From Leucaena leucocephala (Eukaryota; Streptophyta; Magnoliopsida; Fabales; Fabaceae), in NCBI GenBank assembly GCA_037074615.1, contig CM073557.1, positions 15,826,501 through 15,890,500 of the forward strand: DNA of 64,000 bases, written 5' to 3'. The position numbers were made by a program, and so were the translations under genes. Shown in pieces: positions 22,847 through 35,168 of this stretch. Position 1 is the stretch's first letter, and every line of letters begins with the position of its first letter. A model generated the notes under the pieces. That model worked only from the letters and a program-made list of their open reading frames with translations, ran no database searches and was not told the origin of the DNA.

Positions 22847-24618
22847 TGTAAGGAATTGGAAGACATGCAGCAGAAATTAACTTAAAATGTTTTCCATTCC
22901 CTGCCAGGATCTACCGTATGAGTTTAAGTCAAGTGGAAATAAGTATTACCCTCAGTATTCAGTCACGACTTTCTCAGCTTTTGGTTGCGACGTCCACAGC
23001 TTCTCTCCGCGGCTCGTGATCTCTTTTCAATCGCAAGAAGTCGATGACTCAGGTCAGCTTCCTCTACTGGTATCCACACAAACAGCGTTCCAACCACAAA
23101 CGACGTGCTAGCGCCTCCTGTCCCTCCAGGGCTTACTCAAGAATTCATCTTCTCCGTCTCTATTTCGACAGTTTCTTATCTGCAAATCTTTTATGGATTC
23201 CTGTTCACACTTTTTTTCTCTGTCCCAACCGTAGCTCCTAAATATCAGATATATAGGATTCTATGCGTGTTACCACATACTTGGATTTTTAGAATTAATC
23301 TTATATTAATTCTGAAATTAATACAATATCATATATTGTATAATTTGATAAGAAACTAATTAAATAAATAGTGTTTGTATTAAATCCGTCCCACAGATTT
23401 AATTCACCCATTTATTTAATTTAAAATAAAGATAAGACAGAATTACATTTGATTTATTTTCATAAATCAAATTTGAGATATCATATCAATTTGAATTTCA
23501 AATTCAAACGTGATAGAGATTTAATTTTATCCTTATAAATTAAATCTTACAAATATCTCTTATATAAGATATCATATCAATTTAAATTTCAAATTCAAAC
23601 GTGATAGAGATTTAATTTATCCTTATAAATTAAATCTTGTAAATATCTCTTATATATAATATATATATATACGAATTTATATATATACAAATATAAATAT
23701 AAAAAATATATACATCTACCATGGATCATTCATTGAATCTGGACATGTCTTAGATTTAATGAATCTGGACATCATAGCTCGTGTTGGGTTATTTTGTCTG
23801 TGACATTGTAGGCCCATATGAAGTTGGCAGTGGGCTATTTACTATACTGACTCACAAGTCGCAAGTGGTCTTTAGCAAGACATCACGACTACCCAAATCA
23901 TATGAGGATCGATGAACGATATAACCTTTTATACAACCATATCATGTCCCTTTTGTCACACGATATTTTGGTCATGGATGAGGCATGGATAATGTCATAC
24001 TCCTATTCCTGACCGTTACTTTCTCGATCCCTGAGTAGTCTGACTATAGAAATGGAACTACTTGTCCATTATAGTATGGCCATACATTTCTCAGACTCAC
24101 TCATCGATGGGCCCAGTAATATCTCTCTACGAATGTGAGGGACAAATTCCATCTTGACCATTCACATTCCTCCGCACGGAAAACCACTAAGCCCGAACAT
24201 AGTCTTTATGATCACTCGGTCAAAAGTGACTTTTGACTAGGTCAAAGCTGAACGTTTGTCATGTAGGAATCCATGATGATATCAGGCCAAAGGGCATAGT
24301 GACATGGTTTGTATATGAGAGAAGCTTATGACTTAACCCATGTAGCTCTCTCATAGCGGGTCGGTCCAACACCTTGTACTCTTACATGTGCCTATGACTT
24401 TGATTTATATCTCTATACATCTTCAAAGTCATACTGGTCTTATTTTATCTCTGCTCCCGCATAGATGACCGACCAGGGACATTTAGGATAAGATCATGAG
24501 TTATCCAAGGATGGTCATCACAGTAAACAAGCAAATAATATGATAACACAATTAATAAATTCATAAATCAACAATGTTCATAAGAAAATGATTGGCCCCT
24601 AGGGCACAATTTCTAACA
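22847..24618 (-). repeat. 5' LTR of the old family A element
   Basis: 1772 bp, plus strand TGTAAGGAATTGG to TTTCTAACA. Two 91-bp hairpin units, an (AT)n tract, and the same GTCACGAC-N14-GTTGCGAC pair as the partner LTR. Confidence 0.95.
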
Positions 24619-25563
24619 GAAGAAGCCTACTCAACTTAGGTATCGTAACATAGGAAGAAAGATGATGATGATGATGATAATGATGATGATGACCTTAAGC
24701 CAAAGTTAAGAGTTAAGTGGGATATGGATGCCATGATTCCTAGTTTAGAATTATTTCTTTATGATATTTTGAATGAACTTGGTCTTGATGATTTACTTAC
24801 TGATGTTTTCTCTCAACAAAAGTAATCGGAACCTGCTATTCTAGTATCTCCTCCAGTCATATCAACAATTTTTCTAGTCTAACCACAACCATGTATAGCC
24901 ATGTTGAATCCAAGTCCACAACTTTATGATGAACAGTTTCCTCTATTTATGGAAAGTATTAACCAATATACCAACAAGGCCATATATCAAAACTACTAAG
25001 GTTACATCACGGGAACAAAAATCAATTACTCCTGCTGAATTAGTTTTGAACTGGCATATAGACAATTTTGTTAGCTAAAATAAGTTTCTGTACCAAATTG
25101 ATTCAAAGTTAAACCACATAACTTCTAGAATAGAGAATTTATCTTCACAGGTCGAATCTTTAATAGAAGAAGTTAATAAGCTTCATTTGAAGCTTACTTC
25201 TTAAGCTCAATAGCTTAATACTGACCTAAGAAGATATGTTGATCAAAGATACTCTAGACCAGAGTTCCAAAGGAAAAAACAAGAGTTACGACAAATACAA
25301 TAATAAATTAGGTAGATAAAGCTGACATGCCCAAACAACCAAAGTTTCCTTCCTCACCACCTACAGTTGACCCTAGAACCTTATATGCACCCTTATACCT
25401 ATCAACTTACCCAGTACACTCTCCAATAATATCTCTAACACTTGTACCTACACTTACATATTACAGCGAAATGTTTCATTCTACTTACCACCTAACCAAA
25501 CAATTCAATCCTTTAAAGCCCAAAAGGCCTTCTAAGAAAAAAACAATCTCTTATATTGGCTAA
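24619..25563 (+). pseudogene. Right part of an unidentified coiled-coil reading frame
   Basis: One frame carries an Asp run from a GATGATGAT tract, LRVKWDMDAMIPSLELFLYD, then PAELVLNWHIDNFVS, a clear heptad stretch (LNHITSRIENLSSQVESLIE, about 25110-25170) and LRRYVDQRYSRPEFQRK. After a frameshift a Pro/Ser/Tyr-rich tail follows (25327-25563, ending KPKRPSKKK). The in-frame stops are TAA or TAG where CAA or CAG would fit. The layout of charged part, coiled coil and proline-rich tail recalls structural proteins encoded near pol in some plant retroelements or endogenous pararetroviruses, but I found no catalytic motif and do not assign it. Confidence 0.4.
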
Positions 25564-25656
25564 CAGACTACCATATTGTTATGGCTCTAAAAAATTTAAA
25601 AGATAGAATTTATTTAACATAGGATATATATATTTGATGCAGAAAATGTCAATAGT

Positions 25657-25727
25657 GTGGTGGTAGCAGAGTGGTCAAAGGCGCAGGCATAAGCATGAGG
25701 CCCTGCGTTCGAGTCCCAGTATTTGTA
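25657..25727 (+). repeat. tRNA-like sequence in the family B LTR
   Basis: A perfect A-box TAGCAGAGTGG (25664-25674) and B-box GTTCGAGTCC (25707-25716) lie 43 bp apart, as in tRNA genes; the D-arm resembles tRNA-Leu/Ser. No pairing acceptor stem is visible, so it is not a tRNA gene. Copy two has the matching region at 49203-49260. It may be a SINE head or a native part of the LTR with an RNA polymerase III-type promoter. Confidence 0.6.
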
Positions 25728-26536
25728 AGTGAGGGTTTTATGTTTTTATTCACTGGTGTGCGAAATTATGATTCACCCTCCTTCCTTTTTCTCTATAGAA
25801 CTTGTACGTTTTCTTCATTTCCTCTTAATCATTCTCAGTGCAACAGAGGAGGAGTGTCTGTGGGAGAACAACGATAGAGGGGAGTCTAATGCCACTGTTG
25901 TCGTGTATCCATCACTGCCATCGCTGCTGCAGAGTATATTCTGGGGTATTGTAGCAAGTCTAGATTCCTAATCTCTTTTCTGTTGCTGTCGCTGAACAAG
26001 GCGTGGTTGTGGTCAATTGTTGCTGTAGTGGTTACATATCATTACTGTAGAAATCTCATGGCTTCAAAGTTCTTCTCTGCTGCTGTTGGAGTGTCACCAT
26101 TGCTGTTGCAAAAAACTCTGTTTTCCCTTTCTTCCCTATTCCTTATCAGGTTCTTTAGTGAAAATGTGGTAAGCTTAAGATTTCTCCTCCCCTATTGATC
26201 TTTGTTAGCTTTGGTTGGAAATTTGGTTATTTTCCTCTACTGGTTGTCGAGATTGTAATGAAAGAGGAATTGGAAAATCTCTGTTAATGTTTAAATTGGT
26301 TAATTTCTGTGAACACAAGGAAGGGAGTCAGGAACATATCATGTGTGTGCATCTTTATATATATGAATTGATGTTAGAAATTGATTTTGGCTTCAGTGGC
26401 AATATTCTGTAAGAATCCTGTAATTCTGGTTAAAGTGAACAGAGCATACCACGCATATATGTATATGAGCATATGCTTACTATTGTTGATGTAGGGAGTG
26501 GTTTAGGACAAAGAACGCCATGTATATGCTTGTATG

Positions 26537-28407
26537 TGTTAGGAATTGGAAGACACGCAGTGAAAATTAATTTAAAAAATTTTTCATTCCTTATCAGGAT
26601 CTACCGTATGTGTTTAAGTCAAGTGGAAAGAAGTATTACCCTCAGTGTTCCTCAGCGACTTCCACAGCTTCTGGTCACGACGTTCATAGGTTCTCTCTGC
26701 GGCTCGTGCTCCCTTTTCGATCGCAAGAAGTCGACGACTCAAGTCAGCTTCCTCTATTGGTATCCACACGAACAGCATTCCAACCACGAACGATGTGCTA
26801 GTGTCTCTGTCCCTCCAGGGCTTTCTCAAGAATTCTTCCTCTCCATCTCTATTTCGGCAGTTTCTTATTTGCAAACCTTTTGCAGATTCCCCTTCGGTCT
26901 TTTTGTGTTCTCTGTGTGTCTTGCTAAAAACGCAGCTCCTAAAATCAGATATATAGGATGCTATACATTTTTCTCTCTACCGAATTGGAATTTGGAGTTA
27001 ATCTTATATTAATTCTGAAATTAATACAATATCATATATTGTATAATTTTACAAGAAACTAATTAAATAAATAATATTAAATCCGTCCCACAGATTTAAT
27101 TACCTATTTATTTAATTTTAAATAAATATAAGACTGAACTATATTTGATTTATTCTCATAAATCAAATTTGAGATATCCTAACAATTTGAATTTCAAATT
27201 CAAACGTGATAGGGATTTAATTTATCCTTATAAATTAAATCTTATAAATATCTCTTATATGAGATATCCTATCAATTTAAATTTCAAATTCAAACGTGAT
27301 AGGGATTTAATTTATCCTTATAAATTAAATCTTATAAATATCTCTTATATGAGATGTCCTATCAATTTGAATTTTAAATTCAAACGTGATAGAGATTTAA
27401 TTTATCCTTATAAATTAAATCTCATATATATAATATATATATATATATATATACGAATTTATATATATATATATATATGAATATAAATATAAATAAATAT
27501 ATACATCCACCCTGGATCTTTCATTGAATCTGGACATGTCTTAGATTTAATGAATCTGGACATCATAGCTCGTGTTGGGCTATTTTGTGTGCGACCCTGT
27601 AGGCCCATATGAAGTTGGCAGTGGACCATTTGCTATACTGGCCCACAAGTCGCAAGTGGTCTCTAGCAAGACATAACGACTACCCAAATCATATGAGGAT
27701 CGTTAAACGATGTAACCTTTTATACAACCATATCATGTCCCTTTTATCACGCGATATTTTGGTCATGGTTGAGGCATGTATAATGTCATCATCCTATTCC
27801 TGACCGTTACTTTCTTGATCCCTGAGTAGTCTGACTGTAGAAATAGAACTACCTTTCCATTACAGTATGGCCATACATTTCTCAGACTCACTCATCGAGG
27901 GGCCCAGTAATATCTCTCTACGAATGTGAGGGACAAATTCCATCTTGACCATTCACATTTCTCCGCATGAAAAACCACTAAACTCGAACATAGTCTTTAT
28001 GATCACTCGGTCAAAAGTGACTTTTGACTAGGTCAAAGCTGAGCGTTTGTCATGTAGGAATCCATGATGATCTCGGGTCAAAAGGCATATTGACATGGTT
28101 TATATGAGAGAAACTTATGACGTTACCCATGCAGTTCTCTCATAGCTGGTCAGTCTAACACCTTGTACTCTTACATGTGCTTATGACTCTGATTTATATC
28201 TCTATATATCTTCAAAGTCATACTGGTCTTATTTCATCTATGCTCCCGCATGGATGACTGACCAGGGATATTTAGGATAAGATCATGAATTATCCAAGGA
28301 TGGTCATCATATTAAACATGTAAATAATATGATAACACAATTAATAAATTCATAAATCAATAATGTTCATAAGATAATGATTTGCCCCTAGGGCACATTT
28401 TCCAATA
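26537..28407 (-). mobile_element. Family A copia solo LTR nested in the family B LTR
   Basis: 1871 bp; plus strand TGTTAGGAATTGG to TTTCCAATA. Flanked by GTATG at 26532-26536 and 28408-28412, a perfect 5-bp duplication, with no internal sequence. It carries three 91-bp hairpin units (about 27170-27420), which explains most of its extra length over the two-unit LTRs. Solo LTRs arise by recombination between the two LTRs of an inserted element. Confidence 0.95.
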
Positions 28408-29539
28408 GTATGTTATTGTTCTGGTAGTTGAAAATGCTATTGTATGGAAAAAAAGAAAAGGAAAGAAGGCTTTGGGCTTTACAGTATGATGTATATATAT
28501 ACAGTGCAGCTGTAAAAAGTGTATACATAAATATACATGTGTATTGATGCATGGGGAAGTTAAGAAGTTAGTAGAATTAAAGAGGAAATCTGTGCTGTTG
28601 AAATAGGAAACTAATAGGAGTGAATTATTAGGATTAAGGAGTAAAGAGAGGAATTGATGAGCATATGCCTTTGTGTTATGAGATATTGGACTGTTATTTG
28701 GGATAGTGAGTGAAATAGGGGTGTTAAGTTGAATGAAAGAATATGATATTGGTATGAACTTTTGAAATTAACTATGGTTATAAAGTTTGAAATTTTTCAT
28801 AGTTAAAGGTTATGGTTTTCATATTTCAAGCCTTATACAAAACATATAAATGGTGATAAGAGGAATTGTTGGAATATTTCAGTATTAATAAGTGTATATG
28901 AGATTGTTATGATGGTGGCAAATAAACGGTCATTTTTGATGGAGTATTTGTTTTTGGGATACTAGGGAATTGTGAAATGAATATAATCAAAATTGATTGG
29001 CTGAAAAGAGTAAAGGTTTGAGAGGGTTACATGTGAGTGAATAACGTTCCCTTAAATAGCATTTTTAATAAATTGTCATTTCATTAAAAATGTTGAATTT
29101 CAATTATGATTTACGAAAAGTAAGCTTTACAAACTCATGGTTTTAATCATTATAAATGATTTTCCTTCAAAATGGTTTACAAAAGAATTATGATTATATG
29201 TGAAAATTGATAAAGAAGTTTTAGGAAGAATTTGGTAAAAGTTATATTGAATCGATTTTATTCATGAAGCATTCCTACGTAGATTTCACATGTTTCCATA
29301 GTAACTTGGGATTTGATTTTAAAATGTTCATGCCAGGGGAAAATCTTGACATTTAAAAGTATTCTTACTCAAGTTTATTGCAATAGAAACTGTTATCATT
29401 ACACATGAAATGGACCCCACGCATAATTGGAAAGGCTTTCAAAAGGACATAATACAGAACGCTGGTTGCTAACAGTAGTATTATTAGTCCTTGATATACC
29501 TTGGTTACCCGAGCTTGATGGATATCCGTGAGTTACGTA

Positions 29540-29622
29540 CTCGCGACAGTTATTTGTGGGATCTATTCTCGTGACAGTTATTTGTGGGATTTATTCTCGT
29601 GACAGTTATTCGTAGGTTTCGT
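29540..29622 (+). repeat. 28-bp minisatellite in the family B LTR
   Basis: Three units start at 29540, 29568 and 29596 with CTCG(C/T)GACAGTTATT(T/C)GT. A larger duplication follows, with GTGGCTTC(G/A)AGCTGCCAGA in both about 29640 and 29760. The matching region of copy two (51480-51570) is more degenerate. Confidence 0.7.
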
Positions 29623-30458
29623 ACATGTACTTGTATTAGTGGCTTCGAGCTGCCAGAATGGTTATTTACCCTCGTGGATTGTGTCCAGGCCTATTACATG
29701 GCCTCGTGCTACGTATTGTTATTTACCCTCATGGACTGTGTGTCCACACCTGTATTAGTGGCTTCAAGCTGCCAGAATGATTAGTTACACTCGTGGATTG
29801 TGTGCCACGTCTGGTTACGTTCTGTTGAAGTCCTGCGAAAAAATGATGGCTTTTAAAAGATTACTTTTAAATGATTGTTTTGAAATGGTTATTTCAAAAC
29901 TGTTGATTCCTGAAATAAAAGTGTTTATAGAAATACTAGCATCAAATTATGACATGTTCTGATTTACACTTAACATGTTGAAATTATTCATTTCCGTATT
30001 TTTAGTTATGTTTTTGGGATGTTATTCATGAGTAGAATATTTGGCTTCAGATAGTACAATTGACCCTAATACTTTTGCTGAGCAATGAAGAGTCTCGTTG
30101 CCTATCTGAAGTGTCATTTTTAACAAGATTACTTTTGATGTAATCATCAATTATAAAGTACTTGTATTATTTTGATAAAAAGGTAAATGCTCCATATAGT
30201 TCTTAGAAAAGATTTTGGTTATTACAAAAAATGTTACAAAAGATTTAAACGTTCGCAGTCCGTTGTGGTATCATTGGGAGATCATTTATACAACAATGAT
30301 TCTGTCGAAATTCCTACAAAGGACTTGCTTTTGATTTATAAAATATGATGTATTATGATTTTCATTTCAAACATTTTATTTAAGGTTTTAGGCTTGCGGA
30401 ATATGAAATTATTCATATTCTGTGCCGATCACGGTTCAAATTTCAAGATGTAACAGTT

Positions 30459-30472
30459 TGGTATCAGAGCCT
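30459..30472 (+). promoter_or_regulatory. Primer-binding site of family B
   Basis: TGGTATCAGAGCCT lies three bases after the LTR end CA at 30455. This is the initiator tRNA-Met complement common in plant LTR retrotransposons. Confidence 0.85.
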
Positions 30473-30668
30473 AAGTTTTTCTATAGCTAAGTGGAGCAAG
30501 GATACTTCAGTGGGGTCTCAATTATCGTTATGAACCCGGTCATAATTATAGTTGAGGCATTACTGAAGATCTCTTTAGGAAATTTGAAAGTTTTTTGTTT
30601 TTCTATGGTTTTGAAAATATATTTTCCTCATAAATTGAATATTTTATATGTTTTTGGCATATAGTTAA

Positions 30669-31100
30669 ATGCCGCCTATACGTCCACCAATTGGAAGAAG
30701 CTCTAGAAAGGATAGGGCTTCGAATAGAGGCTCTGCTCAATAAAGAGAATTGCCCTATAGAGGGAGATGACAAGGTCATAAGAGAGTTAGGTTTAAGGGA
30801 AAGTTGACCCCTTAGACCTCTATAAGAATCTTATTTAAAGCCAAACTATCAAATCCACAGTCCCTTGTTCTTTCTATATTATATAGGCATGAAACTTGTG
30901 AAGAAACCCGTAGCGTTACAGAAGCGGATAATATTCTAGTCTAGTTATTAGAATTCATTAAGTTGGATCTTCCTTAGTTCATGGGTTTTTATTCTCGAGA
31001 GGAACCTATGGAATTTCATATGAGGTTATTGAAAAGAGGTGTAGAAACTTGTTTGGGTAGATTTTGAAGCTTTGATTATGTGAAATCAAGCTAATGGTTA
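30669..31100 (+). pseudogene. Gag relic of the family B gypsy-like element
   Basis: After the primer site an ATG at 30669 opens MPPIRPPIGRSSRKDRASN, an Arg/Pro-rich start usual for chromovirus-like gypsy gag, and soon meets a stop. Further on EFIKLDLP-FMGFYSREEPME resembles the F--L-PP-F-G---P-EA-EW segment of gypsy gag. Many stops; no protease or polymerase could be found downstream. Confidence 0.5.
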
Positions 31101-32097
31101 TTGTTTTGGATATTATGATTTTGGGTTCTTTTGAAAGTATTTTAGAATGTTAAAGGCTATGAGTTTAGAGCTTGAGAACTGATTTCAAAACTTTATGAGG
31201 TCTTAATTTGTAAGCTAAGAGGAATAAAATTTATTTAAATACATATATCAAGTCTATGGTATAAAGGTACTTATGTGGTTGTTTAGTAAAGCATTAATTA
31301 CCCCTTGTTAGACAAGGCCAAAATATGGGTTAAATGGTTTGGGATAAATAGCTATTGATTCTAGATTTAAAGTGAAGTATACAAAGTATTTTAAATATTA
31401 AAGCTTTAGGATGGGATTTTGAAGAGAATTTTATGTGAAGTTAATTATTATGGTTTTAAAGAAATGATTGGAACAATACTTTTAAAAATTGAAAAATACT
31501 CATCATTTGAGTATTTTAATATTACAATTGGTTAATTGATGCTAAATGCATTAGAACTTTTGAACATGGGAGTTAAGGGTTGAAGATACCCATGTTTTAA
31601 TGCGTAAACATATGTTGCAAGTGTATTTAAGAGGGAACAAAAACATAGTGTACACCTAAAGGCTTAAAGGTGAGGTATGGTATGAATTACTTTGGTGTTG
31701 TTGACAGCTTTAAGGTCTAAATTATTAGTTATTGAAACTTGTAATTGATTATCAATTGCTGTCTTAATGTTTTAATAATGTTTAAAACAGTGTTTCAAGT
31801 GTTACGGTATGGTTAAGGACTTTAGAATGTTAAATATAAAGATGGAGATTGATTTAAGGATTTGATATATGGTGCTCTTAATAGTTGTACAATAATTCCA
31901 AGAGTACGGAGGAGCACAAACATGATTTGCGGATAGTGTTGCAAAGGTTGAGAGAATACTAGACATTCTCATATAAATGTCATTCCCATATAACTTTAAC
32001 ATACTAGACATTGTATACTTTTACCCAAATATATAAGTAATAATAAATGACATGATATCATTAATAAAAACAAAAGTATTACATACAGTCTGCAACT
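31101..32097. other. Decayed retroelement sequence without recognised domain
   Basis: AT-rich, frequent stops on both strands. It lies between the family B gag relic and the end of the next copia polyprotein, and probably contains the lost ends of both. Confidence 0.35.
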
Positions 32098-35090
32098 TTA
32101 CATTTTTAACATGCCAATGGCTTTTACATGTTTCTCGAATGTTTCTTTGCCTATTGGATTGATCAGGGGATCTGCAACCATGCATTTGGTTGAAATGTAT
32201 TGTACAGTTATAATTTTCTGTGCTATATAATCCCTCACAAAGTTGTACTTTATATCAATGTGTTTGGTCTTGCTGTGATACTTAGGGTCTTTAGTGTAGG
32301 CTATAGCTGCACTATTGTCACAATGTATCAACACCAGATTGGTACTCTTGTTCCCAAATCCTAGGTGTTCGATAAATCTCTTCAGCCAAATAGCCTCTTG
32401 CGCTACTACAGTGCATGCCACAAACTCAACTTCCATAGAATATAAAGCAATGCACGTATGCTTCTTGCTACTCTAACATATGGCACCGTTGTTAAGCAAG
32501 AAGATGTATCCTGAAGTCGATCTTCATTCTTCTTCATCACCGCCTACATCAGCATCAGAATATCTGATTAGGCCGTAAATCGCTTCCTTAATAACACAAC
32601 GCATAGTCAGTTGTGCCCTTTAAATATCTCAAGATCATTTTCACTGCTTTCTAGTGTTTCTCACCAGGGTTGGACTGGAATCTGCCAACCAGTCCTACGG
32701 CATAACAAATATCCGGTCTCGTACACATTATTACGTACATCAGGCTACCAACGGCACTATCGTATGGACCTCTTTCCATTTGCTTTTTATCTAATTCAGT
32801 TTTGGGATACATGTTAGAACTCAAGGCCACTCTAGTGGCCACAGGGATATCCATGGGTTTGCATTCACTCATATTGAATCGCTCAAGTATCTTCTTGATA
32901 TAATTCTCTTGTGAAAGAGTGAGGATTCTCTTAGAATGATTCCTTCGAATCTTGACTCCAAGTATGTATTCTGCTTCACCCATGTCTTTCATCTCAAAAT
33001 TTAATGAAAGCCATTCTTTAATAGCTATCACAAAGTTAATATTATTTCTGGCTAAGAGTATATCGTCTACGTATAAGGATAATATCACAAAGTTACCCTT
33101 AAACCACTTAACGTAGACACAGTGGTCTTCCTCTATCATCTGGAAGTTATATGAGGTAATCGCCTTGTGAAACCTCAAGTACCACTGTCTAGTTGACTGC
33201 TTTAATCTATAAATGGATCTTTTAAATTTACACTTCTTGTGTTCAAACCCTTTTTCAATGAAACCTATTAATTGTTTCATATAGATTTCTTCATCCAGAT
33301 TACCATTTAGAAATGTGGTTTTTATATCCATCTAATATAACTCTAAGTTTAAATTGTTTACTATTGCCAGAATAAATCTTATTGAATTGAAGTGCACAAT
33401 AGGTGAAAAAATATCCTCATAATCTATACATTCATGTTGCGTATATCCCTTTGCAACCAATTGAGCTTTGAATTTGTCAATTGATCCATCTACCTTTCTC
33501 TTAATTTTCAGAACCCACATGTTCCCAATGGCTTTACGCCTTTTTGGCAGATCAACCAATTCCCAAACTTAATTTTTCATCATTAAGTCCATTTCCTCTT
33601 TCATTGCTTTCTTCCATTCCTCCTTTGCAGGACCTCCTAAGGCCTCATGAATAGTACGGGGTTCATTATCCCCTTATAGAGTAACTAAGAGTGCTTCACC
33701 TTCTATTTGGAAGTATCTCTTTAGAACACTTTCCCTGTTACTCTTTCTTATATGAGCAACTTACTTATCTTTTCTCTTTTGTCTCAGTCTTTGTGTTGAC
33801 CATTCTTAGCTCCCACTCAGATTGACATACCTATACGATTTTGGTTTGTTAATTTGTTCAGCACTGTCCTGTTCCTGAGTCTCATAAAGAGATATAGTGC
33901 GGTTAAGATGAAGGTAATAAAACATCACCCCAATGTGAAATTTTAAGGTTTACCTGAGCCATTATAGACCTAACCATGTCTAGAAGAGTTCTGTTTCTTC
34001 TTTCAGCACCCTATTTTGTTGAAGTGTGCTAAGGATAGTTAGTTGTCTAATAATCCCTTTTTCTTCATAGAGCTATTTGAATTGATCTGAAAGGTATTCA
34101 CGACCTCGATCAGTACGTAATGCCTTGATTATATTGTCCATTTGATTCTCTACTTCATTCATGTATCGTCTAAAGCACTCTAGTGCCTCGAACTTATATG
34201 AAATCAAATAGACATGACCATATCGTGAAAAATCATCAATAAAGGTAATGAAATACCAAGCTCCGTGTCTCGCCCTCATACTCATTGGACTGTAAATATT
34301 AGAATGGATTAATTGCAATGGGTTTTTGGCTTGTATTCCTTTATCGAATGGTTTCCTTGTAGACTTACCAGCTAGACAACTTTCGTATAATGACATATCC
34401 ATGTTAGGGATCACCCCAACAAGCCTTCTTTAGCCAGTTTAATCATTCTATTTTGATTAATATGCCCTAGTCTAGCATGCCAAATATTCATATCAGGATT
34501 ATTCGAAGTAATAGCAAAGCAATCATGAATATTAAAATCACTAGCAAGATCTAAAATAAAGAACTTTTGAAATCAGAAAGTTAAACCATAAAATATTGAG
34601 TTGCTACAAATGTCTATAACTTTACCATAAAAGTTTACATTAAACCTAAAGTCTAATAAGCAAATTATAGAAATTAAATTCCGTCGGATGTCAGGAGTAT
34701 GAAGCACATCATGCAGCATCAAGGTCTTTCCATCACGCAAAACAAGTTTGCAGGTGCCAATACCTCAAACCTCTATCCTTGCATTGTTGCCAACGAAAAG
34801 CCACTTGCTTTGAAATGGCAATTGACGGTATTCCACGAAAGATCCTTGATCTTGACTTACATGGTCTGTGGAGCATGAGTCAATAATATAAGAAAAAGAA
34901 ATAGGTTCTGTTAGCAAAACAGTGCTAGAAACAAATAAGACATGTGAATTCACATAATTCACTATTACCTTTCCGCTATTCGGGCAGACAAAGCATTTGA
35001 CCTTCTTTAGGTCTAGCTTTTTCTTGCCTCATTTCTTTCCCTTCTTCTTGTACTGTTGCTTGCCCTTCTTAGGTGGAGGACCGCATTTCT
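32098..35090 (-). pseudogene. Copia polyprotein remnant, protease to RNase H
   Basis: Minus-strand order: basic linker and broken knuckle (about 35090-34985, CFVCPNSGK), protease (YIIDSCSTDHVS, about 34880; DSC where DSG/DTA is usual), integrase (SLYESCLAGKSTRKPF; YFITFIDDFSRYGHVYLI; RTDRGREY, 34414-34073), reverse transcriptase (LVAKGYTQ, MDIKTTFLNG, LSLYVDDILLARN, 33559-32651) and RNase H (MEVEFVACTVVAQEAIW, CDNSAAIAY, ADPL, 32436-32098). The first integrase Asp is Asn (HSNIYSPM for HSDI-GPM), and TAG replaces CAG before MDIKT. Gag is missing: the sequence is cut at 35090 by a family A LTR fragment. It differs from family A in sequence, so it is a separate copia family. Confidence 0.88.
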
Positions 35091-35168
35091 TGTAAGGAAT
35101 TGGAAGACATGCAGCGGAAATTAATTTAAAAATTTTTTCCATTCCTTGCCAGGATCTACCGTATGTGT
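35091..35168 (-). mobile_element. Fragment of a family A LTR end
   Basis: The plus strand TGTAAGGAATTGGAAG through GATCTACCGTATGTGTTT matches the first ~78 bp of the other family A LTRs and then stops abruptly. It joins the copia remnant without a target duplication. A copy of its internal AATTTTTTCCATTCCTTGC follows at once (35172-35195), suggesting a rearranged break point. Confidence 0.85.

Larger units (their letters stand above)
15861..24618 (-). mobile_element. Full-length, inactive Ty1/copia element of family A
   Basis: LTRs at 22847-24618 (5' LTR in element orientation) and 15861-17635 (3' LTR), with a 5-bp target duplication GAAGA at 15856-15860 and 24619-24623. Total 8758 bp. The primer site on the minus strand is TGATATCAGAGCC (canonical TGGTATCAGAGC). 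Before the 3' LTR the polypurine tract reads AAGTGGGAGGT. By eye the first ~290 bp of the two LTRs differ at roughly 7% of positions, so this insertion is clearly older than the one at 54289. The 3' LTR starts TATTGG instead of TGTTGG. It split the reading frame at 15756-25563. Confidence 0.95.
25577..30455 (+). mobile_element. 5' LTR of a gypsy-like element (family B), interrupted
   Basis: The right end ...GATGTAACA is followed by GTT and the primer site TGGTATCAGAGCCT (30459-30472), so this is a 5' LTR. Removing the nested solo LTR (26537-28407 plus one target duplication) leaves about 3.0 kb, close to the second copy at 49134-52239. The left end is uncertain; TGTTATGG at 25577 is chosen because it mirrors the TAACA end and because copy two starts TGTTAAC. 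It includes a tRNA-like head, a 28-bp minisatellite and short GC-richer patches. Two more copies lie in reverse at 53357 and 54149. Confidence 0.75.

Noticed and set aside
25657..25727. Functional tRNA gene
   Set aside because: A and B boxes are good, but no acceptor stem or clear anticodon arm pairs, and the sequence lies within a repeated LTR.
27145..27480. Protein with tandem repeats (KFKRDRDLIYPYKLNLI)
   Set aside because: It is a chance translation of the 91-bp LTR repeat units.
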